Assembly (NCBI GenBank): GCA_037176705.1
Contig: CM073894.1
Location: 29,358,501 to 29,422,500, forward strand
DNA length: 64,000 bases
Reading direction: 5' to 3'
Source: Molossus alvarezi
Lineage: Eukaryota; Chordata; Mammalia; Chiroptera; Molossidae
In this document: one piece after another, positions 1 through 12,680 of the stretch
Position numbering within the stretch: position 1 is the stretch's first letter
Layout of the letters: the number at the start of each line of letters is the position of its first letter
The notes under the pieces: generated by a model
The model's input: the letters and a program-made list of their open reading frames with translations, nothing else
Databases searched by the model: none
What the model was told of the DNA's origin: nothing
Program-made: the position numbers and the translations under genes

Positions 1-1106
1 TCCTGACTTACAGACGTTTTTAGGAATCTTCGTTAATGATTTCCCCCTGCACACACTTCAGAATGATTTCATCTGAGGGGCGAGAATCACCTGTGGCAAA
101 CCGCGCACAGCCTGATGCAGGTCCCGGCAGTAGGAGGCTGGCAGGACACAGGAAAAGGAAAGGGGGAGGGGGGAGCTGACAGTTTCTGCTACACTGATCC
201 TCAGACAACTATTTGTATGCATTTCCAGGGTACTCTTCCATTGTTCCATTCTTATAACCGCCTTTCTTTGTACCAAAGCTGGCACTGTTCGGCCCCTTCC
301 TGTCATCACTTAATATGTCTTGGAGAAGTCCCCATAAGGGTACACTGAAAGCTTCCTAATCCAGGTTAGAGCTGCACAATATTTCAAGAATGTAACGTAA
401 CTTAGTTAACCGGTTCCCTTTATGAAAATTAAGCAACCACAGCTTCAAAGCCAGTTTACCACTCTCATTACCCAATCCCTCTTCACATCCTCTTACTCGG
501 CTCAGCTATGGACTTAAAAGAACACCTTTTCCGTTTTACAAAACATGTCTAGATGTTTGAGGGCGCAGGGTTTTCAGGTGACTAGGCAGCTGGAGTGCTC
601 AAAAGGGAAGTCTAATCCAGGCTCTCCCCAGCCTCCATCAGCATTTCGGGCAGCCCAGGCGTCCTGCCTCAACCGTGCCTCATGGTTGCAGGCATCACAG
701 CCACATTCAAATGCAGGAAAGGAGAGATGGCTCTGTGAGTTGAACACCCACAATTCATACACTGACGTCTAATTTGCCAAAACCAATGACTGACTAGCCA
801 GCCCTAGCTGCAAGGAGAGCTGGGGATATTTGGCAGAGAAGAGGACCATCAAGAACGACTCAGCTCAACCATGCTTCACTCCCAGGGGCCAGTGCTGAGC
901 CACCCCAAAGAAAACGCTGATTCTGTTAACAAGAAAGGACTGTTAAGTGGTCAATGATCAGCGTCTGCCATGGCATCTTAGAGGGAATGAAAACGTAACT
1001 GTGGGCATCTTGAGAGTGAAGAAATGGTTTTAAGTAACAGTGATTCTTTCAGCTCAATAGAGATACTGCAAATAGAAAAATGAACAAAATGTCTTTGATG
1101 CCGAGT

Positions 1107-1395
1107 CTAGGTATATATACATATATATACATATATATATATATTTTTTTATCCTCACTCGAGGACATTTTTCCATTTTTTGTTCAGGTAGAGTGGGAGG
1201 GAGAGAGAGGAACAGAGAGAGAGAAACATCGACGTGAAAGGAACACATCGAGTGGCTGCCACCCGCATGACCGACCAGGGCCAGGGACAAACTGCAACCA
1301 AGGTACGTGCCCTTAGCGGGAACCGAACCTGGGTCTCTATGGACCACAGGCTGACGCTCTAACCGCTGAGCCAAACCGGCCAGGGCTAGGTATAT
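1107..1395 (-). repeat. VES-type SINE with TA-rich tail and target-site duplication
   Basis: A tRNA-derived bat SINE in reverse orientation, with the head (ccggccagggc reversed) ending near 1385 and the body back to about 1145. The tail side carries a (TA)n/(ATAC)n microsatellite at 1111-1146. Direct repeats ctaggtatat at 1107-1116 and 1386-1395 bound the insertion. The internal promoter boxes are visible in reverse (aaccgctgagccaaac for the A box, gggaaccgaacctggg for the B box). Confidence 0.93.
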
Positions 1396-2933
1396 TTTAA
1401 TAAAATAGAAAGGCTTGATCCTGGGACAAATGACTCACATTTTAGAACACAAAATTAAGGCACATCCTCAAAAACATTTTTCTGCTTTTTATGACATTTC
1501 CAGAAGGCAAAGCTTTAATGTAACCTCAAAATTGTAATAATTACTTTTGAGGAAAATAACATCTGGAGTTTTTGTAATCTACAATAACATTATACAACCC
1601 AAAACGTGGATCGTGACGTACCCTCTTTTAGCTGTCCAGATAAAATCGACTCAAACTGATGAATGAAGCTGAAGCATTTATCTTTTTAGGAATAAAATAC
1701 TTCCCAGGTAACAAGCTTTCAAGGGTGACTACACATACAGAAGTTAGGAAATGACATGTGTTCCTGCATTCAGAGCCTTTCTCACCAGACACAGTCCTTG
1801 TGCACGGTGATTCTGCACAGTTGGCAATATTGGCCTGACTCATTTTTCCTTTATGCATTTGGATGATTTCCTTTCCCAAATGTACAAAGAGTACGCAACC
1901 GGAAAGAAAAAACTTTTCATATTTTTAAGTTTCTACAGAGATCAGATATATCTGGTACAATAGAAGATTGTTCTTACACTTCAAGGTAGGATTGAGTGAA
2001 CATATTTTTTAACTTAGTATAAGTTTTCAAGTCACTGCTATTTGTCCAAAAGTATTCAAAAGCGCTAACTGGTAAAGAGCACACATTATCATTAGTCAAA
2101 TATAATGGTAAGTTAAACGGGGTAGGTATATCTTTTAGTGAAGTCTGGTCAGATTAATGCAGGTAACTGCATGGCTTACGTGGTGGACCTTGAAAGATTA
2201 CAGATGCCACTGTTAGGATGTGGAGGTTCTGGCTATCAGTGAGCAAGACTTCACAATCTTTCACAAATAAGACTGCTTCAAGGAGCAGTCTGCACCCCCA
2301 AATGCTTGCGGCCTAAAAGGCCGTGGTTCCCCATGGAAGTGTTGGTTTGTATGCCATCTACATACATATATTTGTAATACAATCGACTGATTCTGGAAAA
2401 CTACATAATCAAAATGAAATCTAATAGCAGATATAGCCAGGCTCATGTCAATGTTCAAGTCACTGTAGAAATTTATTACATCAAATGATAATGTTAAATA
2501 GAAATGTGCCATAAAGTCAACCAGATTACCTGACCTCCAGTAATATAACACAACTAATGCAGTGAAAACATTTAAGTGATACGTGAAAGTAAATATAAAC
2601 AGATTTTAACAAAGCAGTAGTCTAATCACTGCCTTTAAAACTTTTGTATTGATAATTCATTGAAATGTCTCACACTATTACTGAATCAACAATATTCACT
2701 TAGTAGTATCAGAATGCAAAACACTACATTATGTAAGGAAAAATACAGTTTAGATTAGAAAAATACAAAATTCTCAATATGCTCCCATATAGCATTTTAC
2801 CTTTAAAATCCCAAGCAATGTGACTAGAGTGCTCACTACTGTTCCATCTGACAACGCGAATGCTCAGAGATGATGCATGGTTTTCATATACCAAAAGGTT
2901 ATTCTCTGGATTCCCCAAATTACTATTAAGAAC

Positions 2934-3173
2934 AGCAACCTACATTTATTTTTATTTTAATTTTTAGAATATTTTCTTTATTGATTTTAGAGATAAAGGA
3001 AGGGAGAGGGAGAGATAGAAACATAAATGAGAGAGAACATCAACTGGCCACTTCCTACATGCCCCGCACTGGGGATCTGGCCCACAACCTGAGAATCAAA
3101 CTGGCAACCTCTTGGTGCATGGGTCAACACTCAACCTCTGAGCCATACCGGACAGGCCAGCAACCTACATTTA
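2934..3173 (-). repeat. Older VES-related SINE with 15-bp target-site duplication
   Basis: Reverse-oriented tRNA-derived SINE, body 2949-3158, of the 'gtgtggctcagtggttgag' subfamily. Perfect 15-bp direct repeats agcaacctacattta at 2934-2948 and 3159-3173. The body is diverged, yet the duplication is intact. Confidence 0.92.
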
Positions 3174-3605
3174 AATTTCAAGCTACTGTCTCCCTGTGAC
3201 TGCTCCACCTTAGGAGCAGCAATTGGGCACAGCTACTAAACCCAAGGTGGGTGCCACAGTGTGCAATGTGCCCTTTCTCTAACAACCTGTCTGTTCTGAC
3301 TCCATTAATTATCGGCCTGGCACTCCCTGCTGCCGCCTACACCCATGCAGTCCTGCCCAGAATGGCAAGAACATCAGATGTGTGAACCGCAACAGGATCA
3401 TCTCCCTCTATTTCACAATCAAGAGACACGTGGCAATACGTACCAATAGAGAATAAAGAGGTCAATGATCCAAGCGATTCCACTCTACTTGCTCCTCCTA
3501 AGACAGTAATCAGTATCGGTCATCCATCTTTTCAATGTGCCCATAAGACTTTCCAATGGATGCCCCTAGTTCCCACTTCATAACAAATCAGAATTCATAA
3601 GTGAG

Positions 3606-3835
3606 TCCCCCAAATCCACTCATCCTTCAAGATTAAGCAAAGGTTGCCAACAATAAAAAGCCACCTCCAGTTTGTCACCGTAAAGACCAACTTCCCCATT
3701 CTTCATACTCTCATTGCATGCACATGTCTATCTCTATCCTAATAGTCTTTACAGCTTATAAGGGCACAGGCTTCGGTCAGATCCATCTTTGAAACCTTAG
3801 CTCCCAGTATAGAGCAGACATAATAAACTAAACTA
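3606..3835 (+). repeat. L2 LINE 3' fragment
   Basis: Diverged but ordered match to the L2 3' region in sense orientation: 'catccttcaagattaagca', then 'ctttacagcttataagggca' and 'ctcccagtatagagcaga'. Ancient and non-coding. Confidence 0.6.
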
Positions 3836-4017
3836 AAACAGCCTACTCACTCAAACAGGCATTGGAGGTTATGAAACAGAGAGAAAAACGACAATGTGCC
3901 CAAGATCAGCTCTCTCAGGCCAAAATGATGTCATCCATACCCACACTTGTGCATGTGATAAAATCACAAGACAAATGAGAACAGGCATGTGAGTTCTAAA
4001 TGTGGACACTTTCCTAT

Positions 4018-4049
4018 CGACCAGGTGTCCTCACGACCAGGTGTCCTCA
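4018..4049. repeat. Perfect 16-bp tandem duplication
   Basis: The unit cgaccaggtgtcctca occurs twice without a gap (4018-4033 and 4034-4049), about 150 bp downstream (in gene sense) of the GTDC1 coding-exon donor. No repeat family is involved. Confidence 0.9.
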
Positions 4050-4194
4050 GAGCGTAAAGAACTCTGCGGCTCTGCTGTCTGTGCTGTGGTCATACTGGCC
4101 AAGTCCAGTTGGAGAAAATCTCCCGGACTCCAATAGAGCAGCACCCACAGGGACACTGAAAACAGGCTGAAGATGGAGCCGGTGCTCTAATTAC

Positions 4195-4378
4195 CTGTAA
4201 CGCTCACTGTGGGGGATATTCTGAGAGAAGTATAAAGCCGACGTCCGTGCTCTCCAATGCCACTTCTTTGCAGGAAGAGTGTAAAGGACACAGTCTTCCA
4301 ACTCTTCTTGGAGCAGGTCCACCAGCTGCTTATGGGACCCTCCATAGAATGCTTCAATGATGAGAATACTCATTGGCC
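4195..4378 (-). CDS. GTDC1: GTDC1 (QTMAN) first coding exon
   Basis: The product is the glycosyltransferase-like protein GTDC1, identified in the literature as QTMAN, which adds mannose to queuosine in the anticodon loop of tRNA-Asp. The exon encodes residues 1-59 plus two bases of codon 60, starting [16 protein letters not shown] with ATG at 4373-4371. I recognise this N-terminus, which begins the N-terminal GT-B-like domain (beta strand SILIIEAF, glycine-rich loop GGSHKQ, then a helix and the basic stretch AKKWHWRAR). The acceptor is CTTGCAG at 4385-4379, behind a T-rich tract, leaving 5 nt of 5' UTR. The donor is ACAG/GTAATT at 4195/4194, so the following intron is phase 2. The ATG context is weak (C at -3). 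No stop or frameshift is present. Remaining exons lie to the left, outside the window. Identity is confident; the exact 5' edge is inferred from splice consensus. Confidence 0.93.
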
Positions 4379-5694
4379 CTGCAAGCCGTCACAGATTCTA
4401 GATAATAAGCAAAAAATACAGTCTTTCAAACTTATGTATATGTATATAAAAATTTTAAATAAAAGTTAAAATATTACACCCAGAGAGCAAATACAAATAA
4501 TTTACAGATATGTTATTTTTTTTAAATAGGCTTGCCCCACTTTTTAAAAAAGAATGTAACTTGAGGTTTGTATTTGCGTAGTTAATATTTTTGCACTGTT
4601 TATGTTAGCAAGAGGACATAAAGGATGTTTTATTTTTCTGATTTCTGTCTTCTTCATGTGCTAAGATTACTTCCACCATGACTGTTTTCCCTCCTGCCCA
4701 GGAAGGATAAGCGCGCCTCCAGCTGTGATCACTCACGTCCCAGCTGAAATGGCTTTGATCTGACTCAGCAAACTCCAAACTGGCTTGGCCTAGAATTGTA
4801 TGGAGTCTTGGACAGTCTTCCCTTCCCAGGGCCCTTCATTTGTAAGGCCCGTTCCAGTTCAGAAATTCTCTGACTCTTTAATTCTCATGTTAATCCATTT
4901 TTAAGTTCACCAGCTAGCAATGCCCCCAGTGAATCCATATTTATAAGAAAGAACATTTCTATCAAATCTCAGTTCTCTAGTATTATAAATCTTATGATAC
5001 AGTTTCTTGAGACACTGGACATACCTTGACAGTTGTATATATTCCAACTCCCAAAGAAAGACCAAAAAAGTGGAGTAAAGCGGTCCGTCTGTGAACCAGC
5101 AAGGTTTCTACAACCTTTCTCTAAACAACAAATCCACTAAGAGGGATAAAATACTGTTATCATTAAAAACACGGTGAATTTTTCATCACAGAGAACTGGC
5201 TATCAGGAACTATTTCATTTGAATAATATGACTTTTGTTAATGTGCTAGTAAAATAAAAATATATATATGAAGATAAAAACTTTTATATTCATTTCAAAT
5301 TATATGCTATTTCCTCTTAGAAGTAAGGAAAAATCATAAATACTGCATTGTTTAAGAAATATTCCAGAGGTTCGAATTTTCCTTTGTGACTAAAGTAAAC
5401 ACCACGTATGAAATGACACACTGCTTTTCTTAATATGTTTTTCCACGACATTATTAGTCTCAACAACTCGATGATGCTCTTTACTAAGAACACCGCAGTC
5501 ACCTTGCCTGGGTAAAGCAATGTCCACCTAAACTGTAATTCAAAGCAAACAGTCCCAGAGAAACATCAGAAATGAATAAAACCTTATTTCTTGATCTCTG
5601 AATCACCCAATGAGCATTTTTTGGAGAAAATATACAAACATATTTCAATTACCTGCAAAATAAGAAACAGTGTTCCTCAGGCAGAGAAGACATA

Positions 5695-5872
5695 AACCCT
5701 GGGTCAGGGAGATACATATTGGAAGCTCAGCTCTATCACTTCCTAGCTGGATGACCTCGGACAAGTTACCTAACTTTGTAGGACTCAGTCTCACCTTCCA
5801 AAAAATGGGGACAACAGTACTAACCACAGAGGTGTGAAGATAAAGTTGAAGGACAGTGTCTTAGGATCAGTC
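5695..5872 (+). repeat. MIR SINE
   Basis: Ordered match to the MIR core: 'cagctctatcacttcctagc', 'tggatgacctcggacaagtt', 'aaaatggggacaacagtact'. Ancient mammal-wide repeat. Confidence 0.85.
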
Positions 5873-8800
5873 ATAAGGTGTTTTGCCCCCCCACTATGAG
5901 TGAAATCACCTTACTTGAGAAGAAAGAATATCTTCGAATTCTCCACCATTGTAAAATCAGTAATTCTCAGTCACAACTTCCCATCCTCTGAGGACAGGCG
6001 GGAAGCTGGATGGACACCCTGGCGCACCTGGCGCACCTGACCCACAGGGGGCGTTGCCCATTCCCCATCCGCAGCTCGCGTTTCAACAGGACTTTAAAAT
6101 CCCCACAGGTTTTGTGGCTAAGAAGGACGCTCAGAGGCTGAGCCACACAGAGGTTCGATCTTTTTCAGGCCAGCTGGAGAGAGACTTCCACTCATACTCT
6201 CCAAGTTTAGCAAAAGGGTAGCCATTAATCGCTCAAATGATGGAAGCTTCTACAAAGTCACTAGAGAGCAATACAAGGCAATTTTGAAAATTATATCAAA
6301 GGTTTCAAGAAAGACAGGATAAAAGTAGTTTAACATTCATTTGCTCACTAGATCACATCACAGATATCTACTAGCTTTATTTCCTCTGACCTAACCACAC
6401 TAAGGTGTATATGCACTGTGTATTCTTACAAAGTCTCTAAAAAACTCTTGTAAAAATGACCTGAGATATTTTCTCAAGTGATGGAATGTGATATAAACCA
6501 CTCTAAAGCATATTTCACTCATATAACCTCGAAGAAAGCAACATTGATATGGGGGGGGGGGGCTTTCTGATTCTTCATGACTCCGCCCTTTTCCATGATT
6601 AATCTAGAGCACCTATTATGCCATGTAGTTACACATGTTTCTTATGAGTCATGAGTTATCTGCAAACTGTGGAGGCAGCATGTGTAGGTGCTACTGCAGA
6701 TTCAAGACAATCAGTAAGCAGAACTGAACACCAAGCATGTGGGAGGTTGAAAAATAGAAAAGGGGAAAAAAAATTATAGCTATAGAAGATTTCCACCCCT
6801 TTAATAGCTCAGGATGAAGAGTGAAATATACAGGTTCGAACTAGCGTTTACTTGAGCATTTTGCTAGTGGCCAATGGGTGTGCCTGCATTTTGGGTATTT
6901 TTCTAGGGAGAGTAACTATGTCCTACCATCTCTGAAAACTATACTTAGTGGCTTTGATTCATGGAAATTTGTTCTGCTTGTTTTGTGGAGACAGACATAC
7001 CCTGGCAGTTCCCCCACTTACTTCTATTGCACTTTTGTGGCAAGAAGAAAATATGTTCTTCCCTATGGTCTTCTTAAAGCACAACCTGGAAGAAAGATGA
7101 TACCAATTAGGTACAAGCAAAAGAGGGGAAGCTGATTTTTAAATATAAGATTCAAACCAAATGTCATTACTGCACATTAAAGAACAGTTCAAATACTTAA
7201 GTTATGCTTAGTTTTGTTTTAGAAAACACTGCTTGAAACAAATAAATGTGAGGTTAAAAAACACTTTGTTCAAAAGGATTTTTGCTATTTTGCTAAAAGA
7301 TAAAGGGGCACATATGATCGCAGATATTAAACCTTTACATGAACATTTAAACTGCGTGAGTCTCTCAGAACCAGGGCTGTGGCATTTTAAAAGAAAGAAA
7401 TAGCTAAAAGAACCTTCATTCACTGGAGAACAAACACCAGTCAGAAAGCCCAAGTCCTTTCTGCACGACAGTACAGTGACGATACTTTACGACACTAAGA
7501 AAACAGGAAATGGCCAATCCATTCTGCTCCCTAAAAGAGCATATAAAATGTTTCATATAAATTGTATCAACTTTTAAATTTCTCTGCTTAAACAAGTAAA
7601 CTTCAGTCTAAAAGAAAAACTCATTTCTTCAACATATTTTATTCCACAGTGATAAATGAGAATTTACTGTACTATTAAAGTTTTATGGAAGTTTAATTCA
7701 TTATCAATACTATGATTTAATGATAACATGGTTAAATGCTACACATTATATGGCAATATAAAAAGAGTCAAAGTGATTCCGACACAGAAATTTTAAACAA
7801 CTTCAAATTCTATTTATGATCACCAGATGTCAAAATGACCTAACAATTATCTACCCTTCCAAAAAAATTGTATTTATAATTAAAAGGGGATGGAAAGTGA
7901 AAAATCACAATAGTATTTCATATAAACCTGTTGACCAAAATGAGTAAGTGCCATTAGGGTCAGCTCCGTAAAACACTGATAATGCACTGATGAGACCACT
8001 GAGAACAAAAGCAGCCTGAAACCAGTGCTGTGAATATTTTTAAATTTTTATTAAAATTTTTTGTCACTGTACCTGCATTTATTTTCAGCTTGACCCAATT
8101 TCTTTATTCCCTGAGCCATGATCATTTTCAAGGTGAACTACATTTTTGTCTACCTCCTCTAGCAGTTACAACTGCTGTGGTAGTTGAGTATTTTTTTTCA
8201 ACAGTACAGATAAAGGAAAATTACAATATGTCATTGATTTATTGAAAAAGATATGCTAAGTATAAATATATCATGTGTAACTTTTTAAAACTAATCCTAA
8301 ATCACATTAGAAACCTCCAGCTAGCCCTAGATATGATGTCAATTCAGTTACCTATAATATTTAAATAATTTTCCAACCAAGTACCAAGTAAAAATTTTAA
8401 ATCGGAGGAATTGTTGTATTAATATATTCCACAGACACCTTACTGCTATTAGTTGTAGGAAGGTACAGTTTCAGTAATGATGGTTTTAACAGTTTTAATC
8501 CCACACACATGAGAAATTGATTCCACAGGTTAATGCACACATGGCTTGATACCTGACACTTCTATCGATTGCTATAAATATATTTTCTGTTTGCCTAAAG
8601 CAATATTTGGAAAAGTAAGCTTGGCAGAGCAAAAAACAGTGAGCTTAAACATTAAATGCTTTAAGTTGGGGAAAGTAAAATTTCAGTAGGATTTCCCAAT
8701 AGGTCATCAGAGATTTGCTTGGTATTTTCTTACTGACCCCTTCCCTTCTGCACCTCCACCCACCAACTCCAACACACCCAGGTTCTATTTAAAAAGCAAC

Positions 8801-10299
8801 TAATAACCCAGCAGAATAAAATAGGGCAGTACTGAGGAAAGTTAGTGCTACCTTCCAGCCCACTCACTTACTTTAATGATTCATCAGGGAAACCCCAGTT
8901 GTTAAAATACACCTGAAATCTCATTAAATAGTAAAAAATAAGTATAAAAAGATTTCTGCTTTGAAACATGTCACCACGGATTCCCCTCAAAGAACTTATG
9001 AAGAGTGAATATGTAGTAAAAATACATTTTGCTAAAAAAGAAAAAGTTTCCTCAAAGTATTACACTAGATTGATTATCAATCGTATGGGAGAAAAAAGAC
9101 ATAAGATAAACAAATCCTATGAAAAACTTATTTTTTAAAAACTTAAAAAACAGGCAGAGCAAATCCATCCTAACTCCTAAAACCTCAATGTAACCTCTGA
9201 AGACTGAAATATAATCTGGCATCAAAGACAGAGTGATAACCTTGCAATCCTAAAACTATAGGCACTGATGACCTTCTAGCTACAGAATTAGAGAAGGTTT
9301 GGATAATAGTAAGGAATGAATCAGATTCCTGAGCACCAGTTTCAATTGAAGAAAATGCATCATGGAAACTAGGCATTATTCCATTAATTGATTATAGGTC
9401 ATACAGCCTAACATTTACAATAATTTATATACTACTATATGTACTTGAATAGCAACATTAAAAAAAGTCTTGAGTTCATAATAAAAAAGATGTAGCCCTC
9501 TAATATTTTATTCCCCCCACAATTCTATGGATGTTCTAATTTCTTCAACTGACTTATGTTTACTGTTGTAGTAACTAAAAACTGAGGATTTAGTAAGATT
9601 TGATAAGAAGACTTATAAGTCATATTCTTTGTGAGACAATTTAGTATTTTATAATGTACTTTTCCAAGTATATGATTTGCAATGATCTTTTTATACATGT
9701 TCTTTTCAAAAGTACAATCTGATATGTATATATGGCTATTTAATTTTCCCTAACAAATATTTTCATTCTTTCTCAATTTGGAATTTAACTTTCTGCTCAA
9801 AACTATCAGTCACTAAATCTATGACTTTGAATTAATACAAAGTCTTGGTTATGACTGTCAGTAACAAAGGTAAATTCAACAAATAATTTGATATGCCTGA
9901 ACTATGACATCATTCGCTTGTTTTCAAATAAGCATAATTTCCACAAATAACTAGGTGTGTATATATTATAATTTATTACCTTACCATTTTTTTTAAAGTT
10001 ACATTCCATGTTATATAGCACAATTGTAACTCTGAACATTTTTGTAAGAAGTTTACTGGTTTAATTCCAGTAACAAATATAAAACTAACCTTCTTTCAAT
10101 TTTTCATTGCTATTAATGTCATGAAGAACTTCAAACTATAAGAGTAGCAATACATTAGTTCTACTAAATACTAAAAACATTATCAACTTGCTGACATCTT
10201 AAAATGTGGCAGTATACGTATGAATCGATAGAAAATTATACACCAGAAAATCATCTCATCACTCATTTGAACTACCCTAATTGCATTTCCCTTTTCATG
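5873..10299. other. Repeat-poor unique intronic DNA
   Basis: About 4.4 kb in which I recognise no SINE, LINE or DNA transposon. It is AT-rich, with short homopolymers and a small GC-richer island at 5995-6100 that includes a doubled ctggcgcac (6021-6039). No exon-like splice pair was convincing. Confidence 0.6.
6551..6562. repeat. G12 homopolymer
   Basis: Run of twelve guanines in an otherwise AT-rich intronic stretch. Confidence 0.95.
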
Positions 10300-10875
10300 G
10301 TCCCTCCATCCTACCATACAATCTGATTCCCATCACACCATTCTCCAGAAGCCAATCACATATAATCTTCCAAAATACAAATCTGATCACACATCTTCAA
10401 TGTCTCTCCATCACCTAAAGATACAACCCAAGGCCCTAACAATGCAGTTGAGACCTTCCCTTGCCGGCCCCTTCCTTCCTTTCTCAACACTACAGCCTCA
10501 CTTCCCCTTCTCCCACTTCAATGCCTCTTCCCTCACTTCCGCAGACGGCACTGGAGCAATACCATGCATCCACACACACGTAGCTATGTTCCATTTCTAT
10601 GACTTCCCACCTGTATCTCTTTTCCGTTAGCCTTTTCTTTGTGTTCACCTAATTAACTTTTCTTAAAATGTCTGCTGGTGAAGCACCAGTTCTATGAAGC
10701 CTTTCCTGAACTTCTCTCAGCATGACCTCCTTTCTGCTTTGAACAGTTATCATCACACTTGCTTCACTCTATTTCCATGTCTTGCTTCCCTAGGGGACTT
10801 CGACACTCTGGAGGATAGGGACCATGACATTATTCTCCCGAGGTCGATCCTATTACCCGGCACATAATGAATGTC
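10300..10875 (+). repeat. Long L2 LINE 3' fragment
   Basis: Nearly 600 bp in L2 sense order: 'caatgtctctccatcaccta' and 'aaggccctaacaatgcagtt', then 'gaagcctttcctgaacttct', 'gaggatagggaccatgacat' and 'acccggcacataatgaatgt'. Diverged; no L2 reading frame remains. Confidence 0.85.
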
Positions 10876-11710
10876 ACTAAGTTTTTGTAGTGCTGAGCTG
10901 AGACTCAGGGGGGTGTGGAAGTTGATTCTGCCTTTAAAGTAGTGTTGCTTTCACTTAGCACAGGTCCTGAGTAATCAAGTGTCAGCACCGAACCTGCTTC
11001 TAATGATTTCCCACTGGTTTTGAAGTTGAAACTACACCAAGCCAGTATAGCCGAACACATTATCTTTTATTTCAAATAATGATTCTTTTTTCTTGTTGTT
11101 CACAGGAATCAGAATTTCCAATCAGAATTGGAAATAAGGACATTTTTTATGGAGACGTAAGTTTATCTTAACCTCTTAATACAATAGAGGTAACAGTGAT
11201 TAAAGGATTAAGAGAAACACCATGAGCAATTCAATTCGAGGCCAAAGCTAGTTTGATGGCCTAAGTGAATATCTGGGAGATCCACAAATTTTGAAAATCA
11301 CCTGCAGTTTTTTATTCTGTTTGATCTACGGTCGCCGTAGTTTATTTAATACCAGAAGTGGAAGTAGAATGAGAAGCCAATTCCCTCACCATCAATCTGG
11401 AGGTCCCATTCCACATTTCGTAATTAGGCTTTTATTTAACGGGGAAGAAAAAAAAAAAAGACATTCTTAAATACTTTCTGCCAACAATTATTCATTTTAT
11501 AGATGAGATGAATAATGTATTTGCTTTTTCGAGATGGCATTTCTCCAAGGCGTCCACCTTCCTGAAAGGGGGCTGCAAACCAGCCCCGTGGGAGAAGACT
11601 GGACGATCGGACCCATCTGGGTGGAGACACCTGAGTACAGAGGTCCGAGTGTCTCACAGAATCTCAGGTGGAAGAAAGCTGCCTCCGTTGTTCGCCCACT
11701 TTTCTTTCTT

Positions 11711-11889
11711 TTTTAAAATTAACTTAAGAGAGAGGAAGGGAAACGGAGGGGGGGGGACATCGATTCGTTGCCTCCCAAATGCACCCCGTCCAGGGACCTG
11801 GGCCTGTGCCCTGACCTGAAATTGAACCCACAACCTTTCGGTGTATGGGAGGATGCTCCAACCAACTGAGCCACACCAGCAGCCAGGGC
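11711..11889 (-). repeat. VES-related SINE
   Basis: Reverse-oriented: a purine-rich body with a run of nine G near 11750, the reverse B box 'aaattgaacccacaac', and a head ending 'cagccagggc' near 11889. The head has a small extra 'cag'. Target-site duplications are not clear. Confidence 0.88.
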
Positions 11890-12574
11890 GTGGACTGCTT
11901 TTCTTTAACAGAGGAAGAAACGGAGGATATTGGCATCACAAACTACGTGTGAGCAAAGGTCTGCTGATCCCTATTTACGTATCTTCCCTCCTACTTCACT
12001 GCAGGCTTGAGACAGAACACAGTAAAAGACTAGACATTTTCTAGTCTTTGAGGTTTTGGGGTTAAATATCAATGTTGAATAATTATTAATATGTAAATGA
12101 TATATGTTGCAGCATATATTTATAAGCATTTGGAATATATATGTCACTATAAAGTGATATTTATTACATATTATATTCAAAGCTCCCAATAGTTGGTAAA
12201 TCTAGGACATCAGTGGTATAAGTCAGACAAAACTAATACCAGGTAGTTAAAATTCAAACTTTTGCTCTAATCTCTTGTGATTCCTTCCAGAATCCTGCAT
12301 AATCATCCCTCCCCTGACCTCACAACTCTCATCGTTCACACCCCCACCAGCCCTCACCTGACCCCTTTTTGATAGGATAACAGGCCTACGGACCAGGATG
12401 GAAGAAAGACAATCTCCAAGGTTCATATGACAAGAAAGTTTTGGTCTCAGACAGGAGGTCAGCCACACAGCTACATGAAGTATGTATCATAATTTACCAG
12501 TCAGTCATCATCACGTAAGTCCAAGTCCACTTGATATAACAATTTGTAGTATTTTTTTGTACTTATCACTACCC

Positions 12575-12680
12575 ATATCCTCCACTGTGTATTAATTTCC
12601 ACAAGGACAGTGATCAGGTCTGCTTGCCATTCTATCCCCAATACTCAGCAAATGGAAACTGTTCAACAAATGTGAGCTGA
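12575..12680 (+). repeat. L2 LINE 3'-end fragment
   Basis: 'ccacaaggacagtgatcagg', 'tatccccaatactcagcaaa' and 'gttcaacaaatgtgag' follow the order of the L2 3' terminus. Diverged. Confidence 0.65.

Larger units (their letters stand above)
1..4194 (-). other. GTDC1: GTDC1 intron following coding exon 1 (partial)
   Basis: This is intronic on the minus strand, from the phase-2 donor at 4194 to the window edge. I found no segment resembling the next GTDC1 coding exon. Apart from the SINEs, the L2 piece and the tandem duplication listed separately, the stretches 1-1106, 1396-2933 and 3174-3605 look like unique noncoding DNA. Confidence 0.7.
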
